Shown one piece after another: positions 1-7,271 of a stretch of 64,000 bases of DNA. Made by a program: the position numbers and the translations under genes. A model generated the notes under the pieces. It had not been told where the DNA came from and ran no database searches. It worked only from the letters and a program-made list of their open reading frames with translations. Origin of the DNA: Labilithrix luteola (GTDB taxonomy: Bacteria; Myxococcota_A; Polyangia; Polyangiales; Polyangiaceae); the NCBI RefSeq assembly GCF_001263205.1, contig NZ_CP012333.1:1302001-1366000 (forward strand), read 5' to 3'. Each line of letters begins with the position of its first letter. The first letter of the stretch is position 1.

Positions 1-1367
1 GAGACAACCGACCAGCCGTTCTTCTCGACCACCAGGTCCTGCGCGCGCTGCCAGCCGCGTGCGTCGATGACGACTCTATGTTTTCCGACCGGAAGACGCA
101 CGCGAGCCACCGCGATGCGCGCCGGCAACGTCTCCCAACTGCGGGTGTCGGGCGTGTCCAGCGCGGTAAGAGTGGCCTGCGCGCCGAGTGACGCGAGGAT
201 GCCGACGATGTTGTCGCGCCCCGCGGCGGTCTGGATTCCCTGGCCCAGCGCGGTTCGCGCGATGAGGCGCGTGATGGCGCTGACGATGATCTTGCCTTCG
301 ATCTTCTTCCACTCGGCGCGGACTTGCTTGTCGACGTCGACCGCTTCCTCGAGCTGCACGTAGTCCCCATCGAGCTTGACCGACGGGATCGCGCCCTTGC
401 CCTGCGACGGGCCCAGCGTGGGGAAGTTGATCCACGTGACGAGCCCTTGCGCCGCGAGCTTGTTCGCCGCCGACACGTCGTGCGGAGACAGCGCGCCCGA
501 GAACCAGGTGAGCGCGAGACCGATCGGAATGCGCTCGGCGACTTTGTGCGGGACGCGGCCGTAGCCGACGACGAGGAGCACTTCCCCCGTGTTGTCGTCG
601 GCAGCCGCCGCGGCGCGAGCACCACCGGGCGCGTTCTTCTCCTCGTCGTCGAGAAGCGCCTTGAGGCGGGGGCTCTTGTACGAGCCTTGCGGAACGAGAC
701 GACGAACCGAATCGGCGAGCGAGCGATAACCCGTGAAGGCGAGCGCCTCGTCGTAGTAGCGAAGCGCCTCGTCGGTCTCGCCGCTCTTTTCGAACGTGAA
801 GCCTGCGAGCAAGCTGCCGAGACCGAGCACGGGGTTGTTCGTCAGCCCCAGCGAGTCTCGGTAGTACTTCTGCATCACCGCGAGACGGCGCGCCTCGACA
901 CGCGCGCCGTTGAGGTCGTGCGTCTCGAGGTAGTTCAACATGTTCAGCGTGTTGATCATCAGCTTCTCGTACGGGGGAGCCTGGTACTTCCCCGACGAGC
1001 CGCTGAAGACGTATTCGCCGATCGAGTCGCCCGCGTTGTGGGCGAGATCGAGCATGTCGATGGCCTTGTCGGCCGATTCGAAGTCACGCTTCGAGAGTTT
1101 GAACTCCGCGAGGCTCTGCTGGATGCTCCCGCGATCGAGCACCAAGATGGCGTTGTCGCCCTTGATGTCCGACGGAAGGTCCTCGGACTTTTTGACGTCC
1201 AGCTCTTCGTTGACCGCCTGAATGGCGCCCTTCGCATTACCGGCGTCGAGGGCCGTGCGCATCGGCAGCGTGCGCGCTTCGTGCCCCCCGCAGCCAATCA
1301 GCCACGGAGAAACGACGAGCGCGACGACGCCGATGGTTGCGCGGCAATCGCGGAGTGCACTTCGCAT
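1..1367 (-). CDS. COG3014-like lipoprotein, 3' end cut by window edge
   Basis: The frame starts at an ATG (1365-1367) and stays open to the left edge, so the C-terminus is missing. The N-terminus is a lipoprotein signal peptide ending in LIGC, with the lipid-bearing Cys near residue 26. The body is helical, contains a YYDEALAF stretch typical of tetratricopeptide-like proteins, and resembles the COG3014 group of uncharacterised envelope lipoproteins. The gene lies 20 bp downstream of, and in the same direction as, an lpoB-family gene, so the two are probably cotranscribed. I recall the same pairing from proteobacterial genomes. A role in peptidoglycan synthesis is inferred from that neighbour only. 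Confidence 0.72.
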   Translation of the reverse strand, partial: MRSALRDCRATIGVVALVVSPWLIGCGGHEARTLPMRTALDAGNAKGAIQAVNEELDVKKSEDLPSDIKGDNAILVLDRGSIQQSLAEFKLSKRDFESADKAIDMLDLAHNAGDSIGEYVFSGSSGKYQAPPYEKLMINTLNMLNYLETHDLNGARVEARRLAVMQKYYRDSLGLTNNPVLGLGSLLAGFTFEKSGETDEALRYYDEALAFTGYRSLADSVRRLVPQGSYKSPRLKALLDDEEKNAPGGARAAAAADDNTGEVLLVVGYGRVPHKVAERIPIGLALTWFSGALSPHDVSAANKLAAQGLVTWINFPTLGPSQGKGAIPSVKLDGDYVQLEEAVDVDKQVRAEWKKIEGKIIVSAITRLIARTALGQGIQTAAGRDNIVGILASLGAQATLTALDTPDTRSWETLPARIAVARVRLPVGKHRVVIDARGWQRAQDLVVEKNGWSVV

Positions 1368-1387
1368 GATCGATCGTGTCGACGAGG

Positions 1388-1996
1388 CTACTTGATCGCC
1401 TTCGTGGTGTACGTCTTCGCCTGGAACTTGATGGCGCCGGTCTCGATCTCGATGACCTGCAGGAAGAGGAAGTACTGCACGCGGCGCATGTCTTCCGTGC
1501 GCTCATCGGCGGCGGAGACCTTGCCGGTGATGAAGTACTTCGCGCCGAGCTGACGGCCGTACTTGGCCGCGTTCGCCGGGTTGAAGACCGGGTTCTGCTG
1601 ACCTTCGACCTCGCGAATGATCTGATTCTGGCGATCGCGCGCGATCATCTGCACGGTGCCCGACTCGACCATCCAGGTCTCCGTCTCGCTGAGCATCGCT
1701 TCCAGCATCGAGTCGATGTGCTCGCTCGTGTTGTTCTGGAACGGGAAGACGGCGACGTTCGGCAGCGGGTGCGTGGTGCGCCACTCGGCCATGACCGGGG
1801 AATTACGGAGCTTGCCGAGCGTTTCCGACAAGGCACGCTGGACGTCGTCCTTGTCGAGACCGGTCGAGAGCGCGTGGGCATCGATCGACGGATCGTTCGC
1901 GCCGCGGACGACTTCCTTGCCACCGCACGCCGGAAGACCGAGACCCAGAGCGGCCAGGACGGGGACTGCGACTGCGACTCTGAAGCGAAGGCTCAT
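1388..1996 (-). CDS. lpoB: LpoB-family penicillin-binding protein activator lipoprotein
   Basis: This 202-residue protein has a signal peptide ending in the lipobox LPAC (Cys near residue 25). The rest fits the LpoB/COG3417 fold: the segment VAVFPFQNNTSEHID, a central MIARDR..IIREVEGQQ stretch, and a YFITGKVS strand before a final beta hairpin. In enterobacteria LpoB is an outer-membrane lipoprotein that activates the class A penicillin-binding protein PBP1b from outside. The start is supported by GAGAGG about 9 bases upstream. No PBP gene is in the window, so the partner is unknown. Family membership is fairly secure; exact orthology to enterobacterial LpoB is not. Confidence 0.75.
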   Translation of the reverse strand: MSLRFRVAVAVPVLAALGLGLPACGGKEVVRGANDPSIDAHALSTGLDKDDVQRALSETLGKLRNSPVMAEWRTTHPLPNVAVFPFQNNTSEHIDSMLEAMLSETETWMVESGTVQMIARDRQNQIIREVEGQQNPVFNPANAAKYGRQLGAKYFITGKVSAADERTEDMRRVQYFLFLQVIEIETGAIKFQAKTYTTKAIK

Positions 1997-2040
1997 CTAG
2001 AAAAACCTCTCGAAAGGAACGAACGAAGAGCGAGACCGAG

Positions 2041-2070
2041 GCCGCGCGATGCGACGCGATGCGACGCGAT
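2041..2070. repeat. short 10-bp tandem repeat upstream of lpoB
   Basis: The unit GCGACGCGAT occurs twice in a row (2051-2070) and is preceded by an 8/10 copy (2041-2050). It lies about 45 bp upstream of the lpoB start, in the non-coding interval shared with rraA. No function is evident. Confidence 0.6.
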
Positions 2071-2229
2071 GGGAACCGGTCAGGCCCGGGCGGGCGGATC
2101 CTAGCCGAATCGAAAGCATGCGCATTGTTTGCCGCGCGAAACATTGGACGTGCGAACCGATGCCGGCATTCCAGACCGCGTCGTGCGAAGCGATGTCACC
2201 CACATTCAACCACACAACGTCGCGAGTCG

Positions 2230-2733
2230 ATGGCGGGGCGCTCTACACTTGAGGGCGTGCGAACCGCCGATCTTTGCGACGCCCATTCCGACACCGTTCG
2301 CGTCCTCGCGCCAATCCTCCGCGACTTCGGCAAGAAGCGGGAATTCGCAGGACCGGCCGTCACGCTCGAGGTGTTCGAGGACAACGCACTCGTGCGTGCC
2401 AAGCTCGAGACACCGGGCCAAGGTCGCGTGCTCGTCATCGACGGCGGCGGCTCGCTGCGGAGAGCGCTCGTCGGTGGCAACCTCGGCAAGCTCGCCGAGA
2501 ACAATGGTTGGGCGGGCGTGATCGTCCACGGCGCCGTGCGCGACACCCTCGAGCTCGCCGAGTGCAACGTGGGCGTCAAGGCACTGGTGACTGCACCATT
2601 GCGCAGCGAGAAAAAGGGCGCTGGTCGCGAGCAGGTTCCGGTGACCTTCGCCGGCGTCACCATCGAGCCGGGCCACTGGGTCTACGCGGACGACGACGGC
2701 GTGATCGTCTCCGACCTGCCGATTTATTCTTGA
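2230..2733 (+). CDS. rraA: RraA-like protein (regulator of ribonuclease activity A family)
   Basis: The protein matches RraA along its length: an N-terminal TADLCDAHSD segment, the core VLVIDGGGSLRRALVGGNL, then GWAGVIVHGAVRD and a C-terminal GHWVYADDDGVIVS. In E. coli RraA binds RNase E and inhibits it; homologues also include aldolase-type enzymes, so the activity is not certain. E. coli RraA is 161 residues. The ATG at 2230 gives 167, and a GTG at 2257 (158 residues) begins closer to the conserved N-terminus. The frame stays open further upstream but that part reads as non-coding. Two stem-loops follow the stop directly. Confidence 0.87.
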   Translation: MAGRSTLEGVRTADLCDAHSDTVRVLAPILRDFGKKREFAGPAVTLEVFEDNALVRAKLETPGQGRVLVIDGGGSLRRALVGGNLGKLAENNGWAGVIVHGAVRDTLELAECNVGVKALVTAPLRSEKKGAGREQVPVTFAGVTIEPGHWVYADDDGVIVSDLPIYS

Positions 2734-2771
2734 GGGAACCTCCGGTTCCCCTCGAAACCTCCGGTTTCGAG
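2734..2771 (+). terminator. twin stem-loops after rraA
   Basis: Immediately after the TGA, GGGAACC-TCC-GGTTCCC (2734-2750) and CTCGAAACC-TCC-GGTTTCGAG (2751-2771) form perfect 7-bp and 9-bp stems with three-base loops. There is no U tract. They may end rraA transcription or block 3' exonucleases. The second hairpin belongs to the repeat family that follows. Confidence 0.5.
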
Positions 2772-3130
2772 CGTCCCCTCCGGCGGAGGCGGTCGCCTGC
2801 GGCGCTCGCGCTGCGCGCGATAAGAACCGCCTCCTCTCCAATTCGTGGCCACTCGCGCTCGATCCGTGGATCAGAGCTCTTTGGGTTCCCCTCGAAACCT
2901 CCGGTTTCGAGCCTCCCCTCCGGCGGAGGCGGTCGCCTGCGGCGCTCGCGCTGCGCGCGATAAGAACCGCCTCCTCTCCAATTCATGGCGAATCGCGCTC
3001 GATCCGTGGATCAGAGCTCTTGGGTTCCCCTCGGAGGCGGTCGCCTGCGGCGCTCGCGCTGCGCGCGATAAGAACCGCCTCCTCTCCAATTCATGGCGAA
3101 TCGCGCTCGATCCGTGGATCAGAGCTCTTT
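2744..3130. repeat. three tandem ~140-bp repeat units overlapping the 3' end of the VKOR-DsbA gene
   Basis: Units begin at 2744, 2884 and 3023. Each starts with GGTTCCCCTCG, carries GGCGGTCGCCTGCGGCGCTC and AAGAACCGCCTCCTC, and ends with GATCCGTGGATCAGAGCTCT. The first two are 140 bp apart and nearly identical. The third lacks about 30 bp, including the CTCGAAACC hairpin. The last bases of unit 3 are the stop and final codons of the gene ending at 3119, so units 1 and 2 carry spare copies of that gene's end. A related element in the opposite orientation lies at 10047-10160. Confidence 0.85.
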
Positions 3131-4153
3131 GATCGCCTCGTCGAGGGCCGCACGCATGGTCGCCTGATCCTGCGCGCCCTCGAGCTTCTGCGTGCCGAAC
3201 CAGAGCGTGGGAAGACCGTGGCCATGAACGGCGCGCCACGTGCGACCGTCGGCTTCGATGCGCTCCTCGGTCTCCTTCGAGCCGACGCAAGCGCGGAACT
3301 TCTCCACGTCGAGACCGTGGGCCTGGGCGATTTTCTCGCAACCTTCGGGCGTAAGCTCCTCTGTCGGCGCCGAGAAGAGGGCGTCGGCCATTTCATCGCC
3401 CTTGCCCATCGATTCACCGCAGCAGGCCGCGCGGGCCGCGTCTTTCGCATGCGGGTGCATGCGCAAAGGGACTTGCTTACGGACGAGGTGAATCTTGTCC
3501 TTCTTCTCCGCGAGGATCGGAGCGAGCTCCGTGTGCGTCATGCGGCAGAAGGGGCACTCGAAGTCGGCAAAGTCCACGATCGTGACCTTGCCGCGGGGCG
3601 CCTTGCGGATCTCCTCGGCGATGGGCGCCGGCAGATCGGCAGGCAGCGGTTTGCGCGTGAGCCCGAACGCGAGCGGTGCGGCGATGCCCACGGCGACGGC
3701 GCCAACGGCCCCGAACACGGCCTTGCGATTCGAAGGAGGATCCCAGGCCCCCACCGCACGAGCCACGGACAGCGCGGCCAGCACGACCGATGAGACGTCG
3801 ACGACGATGCAGTACGGGCAGAATGTGTCCATCGAGGCCTGCACGCCGAGCAGCCCGATGGCCACGAGCCCCGCGAAGACCGCGACCACCGCCTGCGCGA
3901 TGCGAGCACGCCGCCCGGGCACGAGGCCGGCGAGTGCAATCGCGAGAATGCCCGACAGTCCGAACACGGGCATCGGGATGCCGAACGGGTACGCGAAGAC
4001 GGTGCGCTTCATCGCACCGCAGCCCCCGCCTTCTCCACAGAAGACAGGCGCCGGCTTCACGTAGTCGACGAGGAGGATGGCGCTGGCCGCGAGAGCGAGG
4101 ATGCTCACCGCGACGAACAACCAGAAGAGCCAGGTGGGGAGACTCTTGCGCAT
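3119..4153 (-). CDS. VKOR-DsbA fusion, disulfide-forming membrane protein
   Basis: The N-terminal half (about residues 8-165) is a multi-pass vitamin K epoxide reductase domain with the loop cysteines C39 and C45 and the redox pair CPYC (112-115). The C-terminal half is a DsbA-like thioredoxin domain exposed to the periplasm with the active site CPFC (200-203). In such fusions VKOR reoxidises the DsbA part and passes electrons to quinone, so disulfides form without DsbB. That would suit the many Cys-rich exported proteins encoded here. An ATG at 4204 would add 17 residues, but MRKSLPTW is the natural start of the first membrane helix. The last codons lie inside the tandem repeat array. Confidence 0.9.
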   Translation of the reverse strand: MRKSLPTWLFWLFVAVSILALAASAILLVDYVKPAPVFCGEGGGCGAMKRTVFAYPFGIPMPVFGLSGILAIALAGLVPGRRARIAQAVVAVFAGLVAIGLLGVQASMDTFCPYCIVVDVSSVVLAALSVARAVGAWDPPSNRKAVFGAVGAVAVGIAAPLAFGLTRKPLPADLPAPIAEEIRKAPRGKVTIVDFADFECPFCRMTHTELAPILAEKKDKIHLVRKQVPLRMHPHAKDAARAACCGESMGKGDEMADALFSAPTEELTPEGCEKIAQAHGLDVEKFRACVGSKETEERIEADGRTWRAVHGHGLPTLWFGTQKLEGAQDQATMRAALDEAIKEL

Positions 4154-4251
4154 GGAGGACCGCCCGGGATTGTAGTCGAAGGCGGCCCCCAATATTCCCA
4201 TCACTCGGATCCAGCCGGCACGGATGGGCTCGTGCAGCTACGCTCTTCCCC

Positions 4252-5571
4252 TTATTTTGCCGCGTAAACGGCCTTTTTCACGGCGTCGGGGAATGGTCCA
4301 GCCATCCCGGCCACGGCGGTGTTCGTGAGAACCACGACCGTCAGCTTGGCGACGGGGTCCACGAAGAACGAGTTCCCGTAGACGCCGCCCCAGTAGAACG
4401 TGCCGACGTTCGAGGGGGTGCTCGGGTCCTGCTTCTTCTGGACCGCGAAGCCGAAGCTCCAGCCATAGGCCGGCCCCGCGGCCGTGACGTCGACGTCACC
4501 GACCTGGTTCTCGATCATCGCCTTGGCGGTCGCCGGCTTCAGGATCGTGCCGCCTCCCGTGCGCACGGTCTCGAGGAAGCGCACGTAGTCGTCGGCCGTG
4601 CCGATCATTCCTCCGCCGCCCGACGGATAGGAGCGCGAATCGAAGAGCCGCGAGGGCGCGAAGGTGATGTTGCTCGTGTAGAACGGCACCACCTGACCGT
4701 CGTTCATGCGTGACGGGCGCGGGCTCCCGTCGGCGTAGGGGATGGCGAGGCGCTCGCTCGGGGTGGGCGGAGCGAAGCCCGTTGCCTTCATGGCGAGCGG
4801 CCCGGTGACGAACTTCTGCACGGCTTCTGGAAGCGAGAGGCCCGAGGCCTTCGCGACGACACCGCCGAGCACGTCGGTCGACATCGAGTAATTCCACTTC
4901 GTCCCCGGCTCGAAGAGGAGCGGAACCTGGTTCAGGCGCGACAGGTTCTCCTCGAGGGACAGGCCGGGTCGGTCGATGCCGTTCGAGGCGTGCGCGCGAT
5001 GAAACGGCGCGGCGGTCGCCTTCTCCATCCCGTAGTCGAGGCCCGAGGTGTGCGTGAGGAGCTGGCGGACCGTGATGACCGGCTGCTTGCCGTTCGCCAG
5101 CTTCGGCTTGAAGGTGGGAAGGTACTTGGTGACGGGATCATCGAGCTTCAGGACCCCCTCATCGACGAGGGCGAGCGCCGTGGCGGAGACGAGCGGCTTC
5201 GTCATGGAGGCGAGGCGGAAGACGGTGTCTTCCTGGACCGGGCGGGCCGCCTCGCGGTCGGCGAGCCCCGCTGCGCGGTGGTAGACCACGTGCCCATCAC
5301 GTACGACGACGACCACGCCGCCGACGATCGCCTGAGAGGCGATGGCGTTATCGACCACCGCATCCAAGGCGTGAGCAAGGCCGTCTTCCTTCGGCGACGA
5401 AGCTTCGTTCTTCGGCGCCGTCGCGGTTGTCGTCGCCGACGTCGCTTCGGGCGCTCGAGCGGCACGTGGCTCCGAGCTCTGGCAAGCCGCGACCGACGAG
5501 GCGGACAGGCCAAGAAATGCGAGCAAAACGGCACGAAAGGGAACGGCAGCGAGCGTCCTCGACAGTTTCAT
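4252..5571 (-). CDS. serine hydrolase lipoprotein (class C beta-lactamase/CubicO type)
   Basis: A 439-residue penicillin-binding-protein-like hydrolase. A signal peptide ends in VAAC (Cys about residue 30) and is followed by an Ala/Thr-rich linker. The nucleophile motif is SMTK (S122). The downstream WNYSMSTDVLGG fits the Tyr motif, and FYWGGVYGN occupies the usual KTG-equivalent place. Such proteins act as esterases, peptidases or beta-lactamases, so the substrate cannot be told. The gene diverges from the TetR gene at 5632. A perfect 12-bp palindrome touches its start codon, so repression by that TetR protein is likely. An ATG nine bases further upstream lies inside the palindrome and is less likely. 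Confidence 0.87.
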   Translation of the reverse strand: MKLSRTLAAVPFRAVLLAFLGLSASSVAACQSSEPRAARAPEATSATTTATAPKNEASSPKEDGLAHALDAVVDNAIASQAIVGGVVVVVRDGHVVYHRAAGLADREAARPVQEDTVFRLASMTKPLVSATALALVDEGVLKLDDPVTKYLPTFKPKLANGKQPVITVRQLLTHTSGLDYGMEKATAAPFHRAHASNGIDRPGLSLEENLSRLNQVPLLFEPGTKWNYSMSTDVLGGVVAKASGLSLPEAVQKFVTGPLAMKATGFAPPTPSERLAIPYADGSPRPSRMNDGQVVPFYTSNITFAPSRLFDSRSYPSGGGGMIGTADDYVRFLETVRTGGGTILKPATAKAMIENQVGDVDVTAAGPAYGWSFGFAVQKKQDPSTPSNVGTFYWGGVYGNSFFVDPVAKLTVVVLTNTAVAGMAGPFPDAVKKAVYAAK

Positions 5572-5582
5572 AGTGATCACTA
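5571..5582. promoter_or_regulatory. palindromic operator at the hydrolase start
   Basis: TAGTGATCACTA is a perfect 12-bp palindrome overlapping the first base of the hydrolase start codon. It matches 11 of 12 bases of a second site at the TetR start. Two copies 50 bp apart flanking a divergent promoter region are what a TetR-family repressor would use. Confidence 0.7.
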
Positions 5583-5620
5583 CGTAAAGTGGACATCCGA
5601 GGTGGTCAAGGTTAAATCCG

Positions 5621-5632
5621 TAGTGATCGCTA
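5621..5632. promoter_or_regulatory. near-palindromic operator at the tetR start
   Basis: TAGTGATCGCTA differs by one base from the palindrome at 5571 and runs into the TetR start codon at 5632. Its centre is 50 bp from that of the first site. Autoregulation by the TetR protein is inferred. Confidence 0.65.
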
Positions 5633-6330
5633 TGAAGTCCCCCGGCAAGCCGCAGGCCAAGCGCCAGATCCTGGACGAGCGGCGCTCACCGAGCTCGACC
5701 GAGCCCACGCACAAACGTGGGCGGCCGCGAAGCTTCGACCGTGACGAGGCCCTGAACGCGGCCCTCGGACTCTTCTGGCGCCACGGGTACGACGCGACGT
5801 CGCTCAACGATCTGACGGCGGCGATGAACGTGACGCCGCCGAGCCTCTACACGGCGTTCGGCAGCAAGAAACAGCTCTTCATCGAAGCCCTCGATCTCTA
5901 CGCGCGCACGTACGGCGCCTCGCCCGCCATGGCCGAAGCCACGACCGCGCGCGGGGCCATCGAAGGGCTGCTCCGCGAGTCGGCCAAGCAGTTCCCCTCC
6001 CCGGATCACCCGAGCGGATGCTTCACCGTGCTGGCGGCGACGAACTGCACGGAGGCCTCCTCCGACGTCGAGGCTCTCCTGCGGACGAAGCGCCTCGAGA
6101 GCGAGGCGGGGCTACGAAAGCGCCTCGATCGAGCGGTCGAAGAAGGCGAGCTGCCCGAAGGTACGGACACTGCCGCTCTGGCAAAATTCTACGGTGTCGT
6201 GATTCAGGGCATGTCCGTCCAGGCGCGCGATGGGGCATCGAACAAAGAGCTCGAGCGCGTGGTCGACACCGCCATGGCGCTCTGGCCGGGGCCGGCAAAG
6301 CCGTCGCCCAAGTCCAAAAAGCGCGGATGA
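5632..6330 (+). CDS. TetR-family transcriptional regulator
   Basis: A 232-residue protein with a TetR helix-turn-helix at about residues 38-90 (AALGLFWRHGYDATSLNDL..AMNVTPPSLYTAFGSKKQLF). The C-terminal ligand domain contains GCFTVLAATNC, a feature of the TetR subgroup that often controls reductases and hydrolases. The N-terminal 30 residues are basic and disordered. The frame is open far upstream, but the start is placed at the ATG next to the second palindrome because earlier sequence is antisense to the hydrolase. The stop overlaps the next start (ATGA), so the AraC gene is translationally coupled. Confidence 0.88.
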   Translation: MKSPGKPQAKRQILDERRSPSSTEPTHKRGRPRSFDRDEALNAALGLFWRHGYDATSLNDLTAAMNVTPPSLYTAFGSKKQLFIEALDLYARTYGASPAMAEATTARGAIEGLLRESAKQFPSPDHPSGCFTVLAATNCTEASSDVEALLRTKRLESEAGLRKRLDRAVEEGELPEGTDTAALAKFYGVVIQGMSVQARDGASNKELERVVDTAMALWPGPAKPSPKSKKRG

Positions 6331-7193
6331 CTCGCCTCCCCGTATTTTTCGATAATGCGGTTTCGCCGAATGCTGCTTATCCTGGCCTCGTGGATTGGTC
6401 GGGGGATCTCGAGTACTTCCTCGAAGCGCCCATCGGGAAGTACATCACCGGCCCGAGCTGGCTCTTCGCCTATCCTACGGCGAAGTTCTCGGCCCTCGTC
6501 TTCTGGGGTCGCCTCTCCGGCGAGTCGCTGGAAGGAACGCTGAACATCCACCCGCGCGTTCATTCGGGGGCATCACGCCCACACGTGGCCCTGCTCGATG
6601 CCCGCCGCGTCGAGCACGTCGACGAGGGTGGCTTCGCCATCGGCGTGAACTACGTGAGGACCCACCGAGAATCGCTCAGCTCCTCGATCTCGCAGCTCGC
6701 CATCGTGCATTCCGGCGGCATGCTCGGCTCGGTCGCGGCGGGGTTCTTTCGGCTCATCGGCGCTCCCTATCAGGCGGAGGTCTTCACCGATCCGGTCGAG
6801 GCGCTCCGGTGGATCGCGCTCGACGACCCCCAAGGGACGCTGGCCGCGCTCGATGCGCTCTATACGTCGACCACGGGGACCACGGAGCTGCTCCGGGATC
6901 TCCGTGCCCACCTCGAAAAGAACCTCGACGATGCGAGTCTCGCGGGTGCGACCCGGGCGCTCGGCATTTCGGAGCGCAGCCTGCAAAGGCGACTCGCCGA
7001 GTCGGGAACGTCGTTCCAGAAGGAAGTCGTAGGCGCCCGCGTTCGCATGGCCGGGCGCGCGCTCGTGGAGAGCAGCAAGCCGCTCTCGCAAATTGCCTTC
7101 GACGTCGGCTGCGCCTCCGTCCAGCATTTCAGCACGATGTTCCGCAAGGTCACGGGCATGACACCGATGCAGTGGCGAAAGCGCGGAACCTGA
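6327..7193 (+). CDS. AraC-family regulator with an atypical N-terminal sensor
   Basis: The C-terminal 95 residues are a double helix-turn-helix of AraC type (ATRALGISERSLQRRLAES and IAFDVGCASVQHFSTMFRK, ending in TGMTPMQWRKR). The N-terminal 190 residues do not look like the usual cupin. The stretch VALLDARRVEHVDEGGFAI followed by LAIVHSGGMLGSVAAG and EVFTDPVEALRWI looks more like a STAS/SpoIIAA-type alpha-beta fold. The ATG lies inside the TetR stop (ATGA), giving 288 residues. The target is unknown; being coupled to TetR suggests the pair controls the divergent hydrolase or a remote locus. Confidence 0.85.
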   Translation: MTRLPVFFDNAVSPNAAYPGLVDWSGDLEYFLEAPIGKYITGPSWLFAYPTAKFSALVFWGRLSGESLEGTLNIHPRVHSGASRPHVALLDARRVEHVDEGGFAIGVNYVRTHRESLSSSISQLAIVHSGGMLGSVAAGFFRLIGAPYQAEVFTDPVEALRWIALDDPQGTLAALDALYTSTTGTTELLRDLRAHLEKNLDDASLAGATRALGISERSLQRRLAESGTSFQKEVVGARVRMAGRALVESSKPLSQIAFDVGCASVQHFSTMFRKVTGMTPMQWRKRGT

Positions 7194-7222
7194 GGCGCGC
7201 GGTGCCTCCCTCGCGCGCCACC

Positions 7223-7247
7223 CGTCGCGAACACTATTGTCGCGACG
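7223..7247 (+). terminator. stem-loop between araC-type gene and rnr
   Basis: CGTCGCGA (7223-7230) and TCGCGACG (7240-7247) form a perfect 8-bp stem with a 9-base loop, 30 bp after the AraC stop. There is no clear U tract, so it may be a weak terminator or an operator for rnr. Confidence 0.4.
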
Positions 7248-7271
7248 AAGGGGACGATATCGCGTAGAAAA

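Noticed and set aside
324..1553. Long plus-strand open frame opposite the COG3014-like lipoprotein and lpoB
   Set aside because: Arg/Val/Glu-rich composition with no domain; antisense frames stay open by chance in GC-rich codon-biased DNA. The minus strand has signal peptides and family motifs.
2744..3130. CRISPR-like reading of the tandem units
   Set aside because: Units are about 140 bp and nearly identical throughout, without variable spacers.
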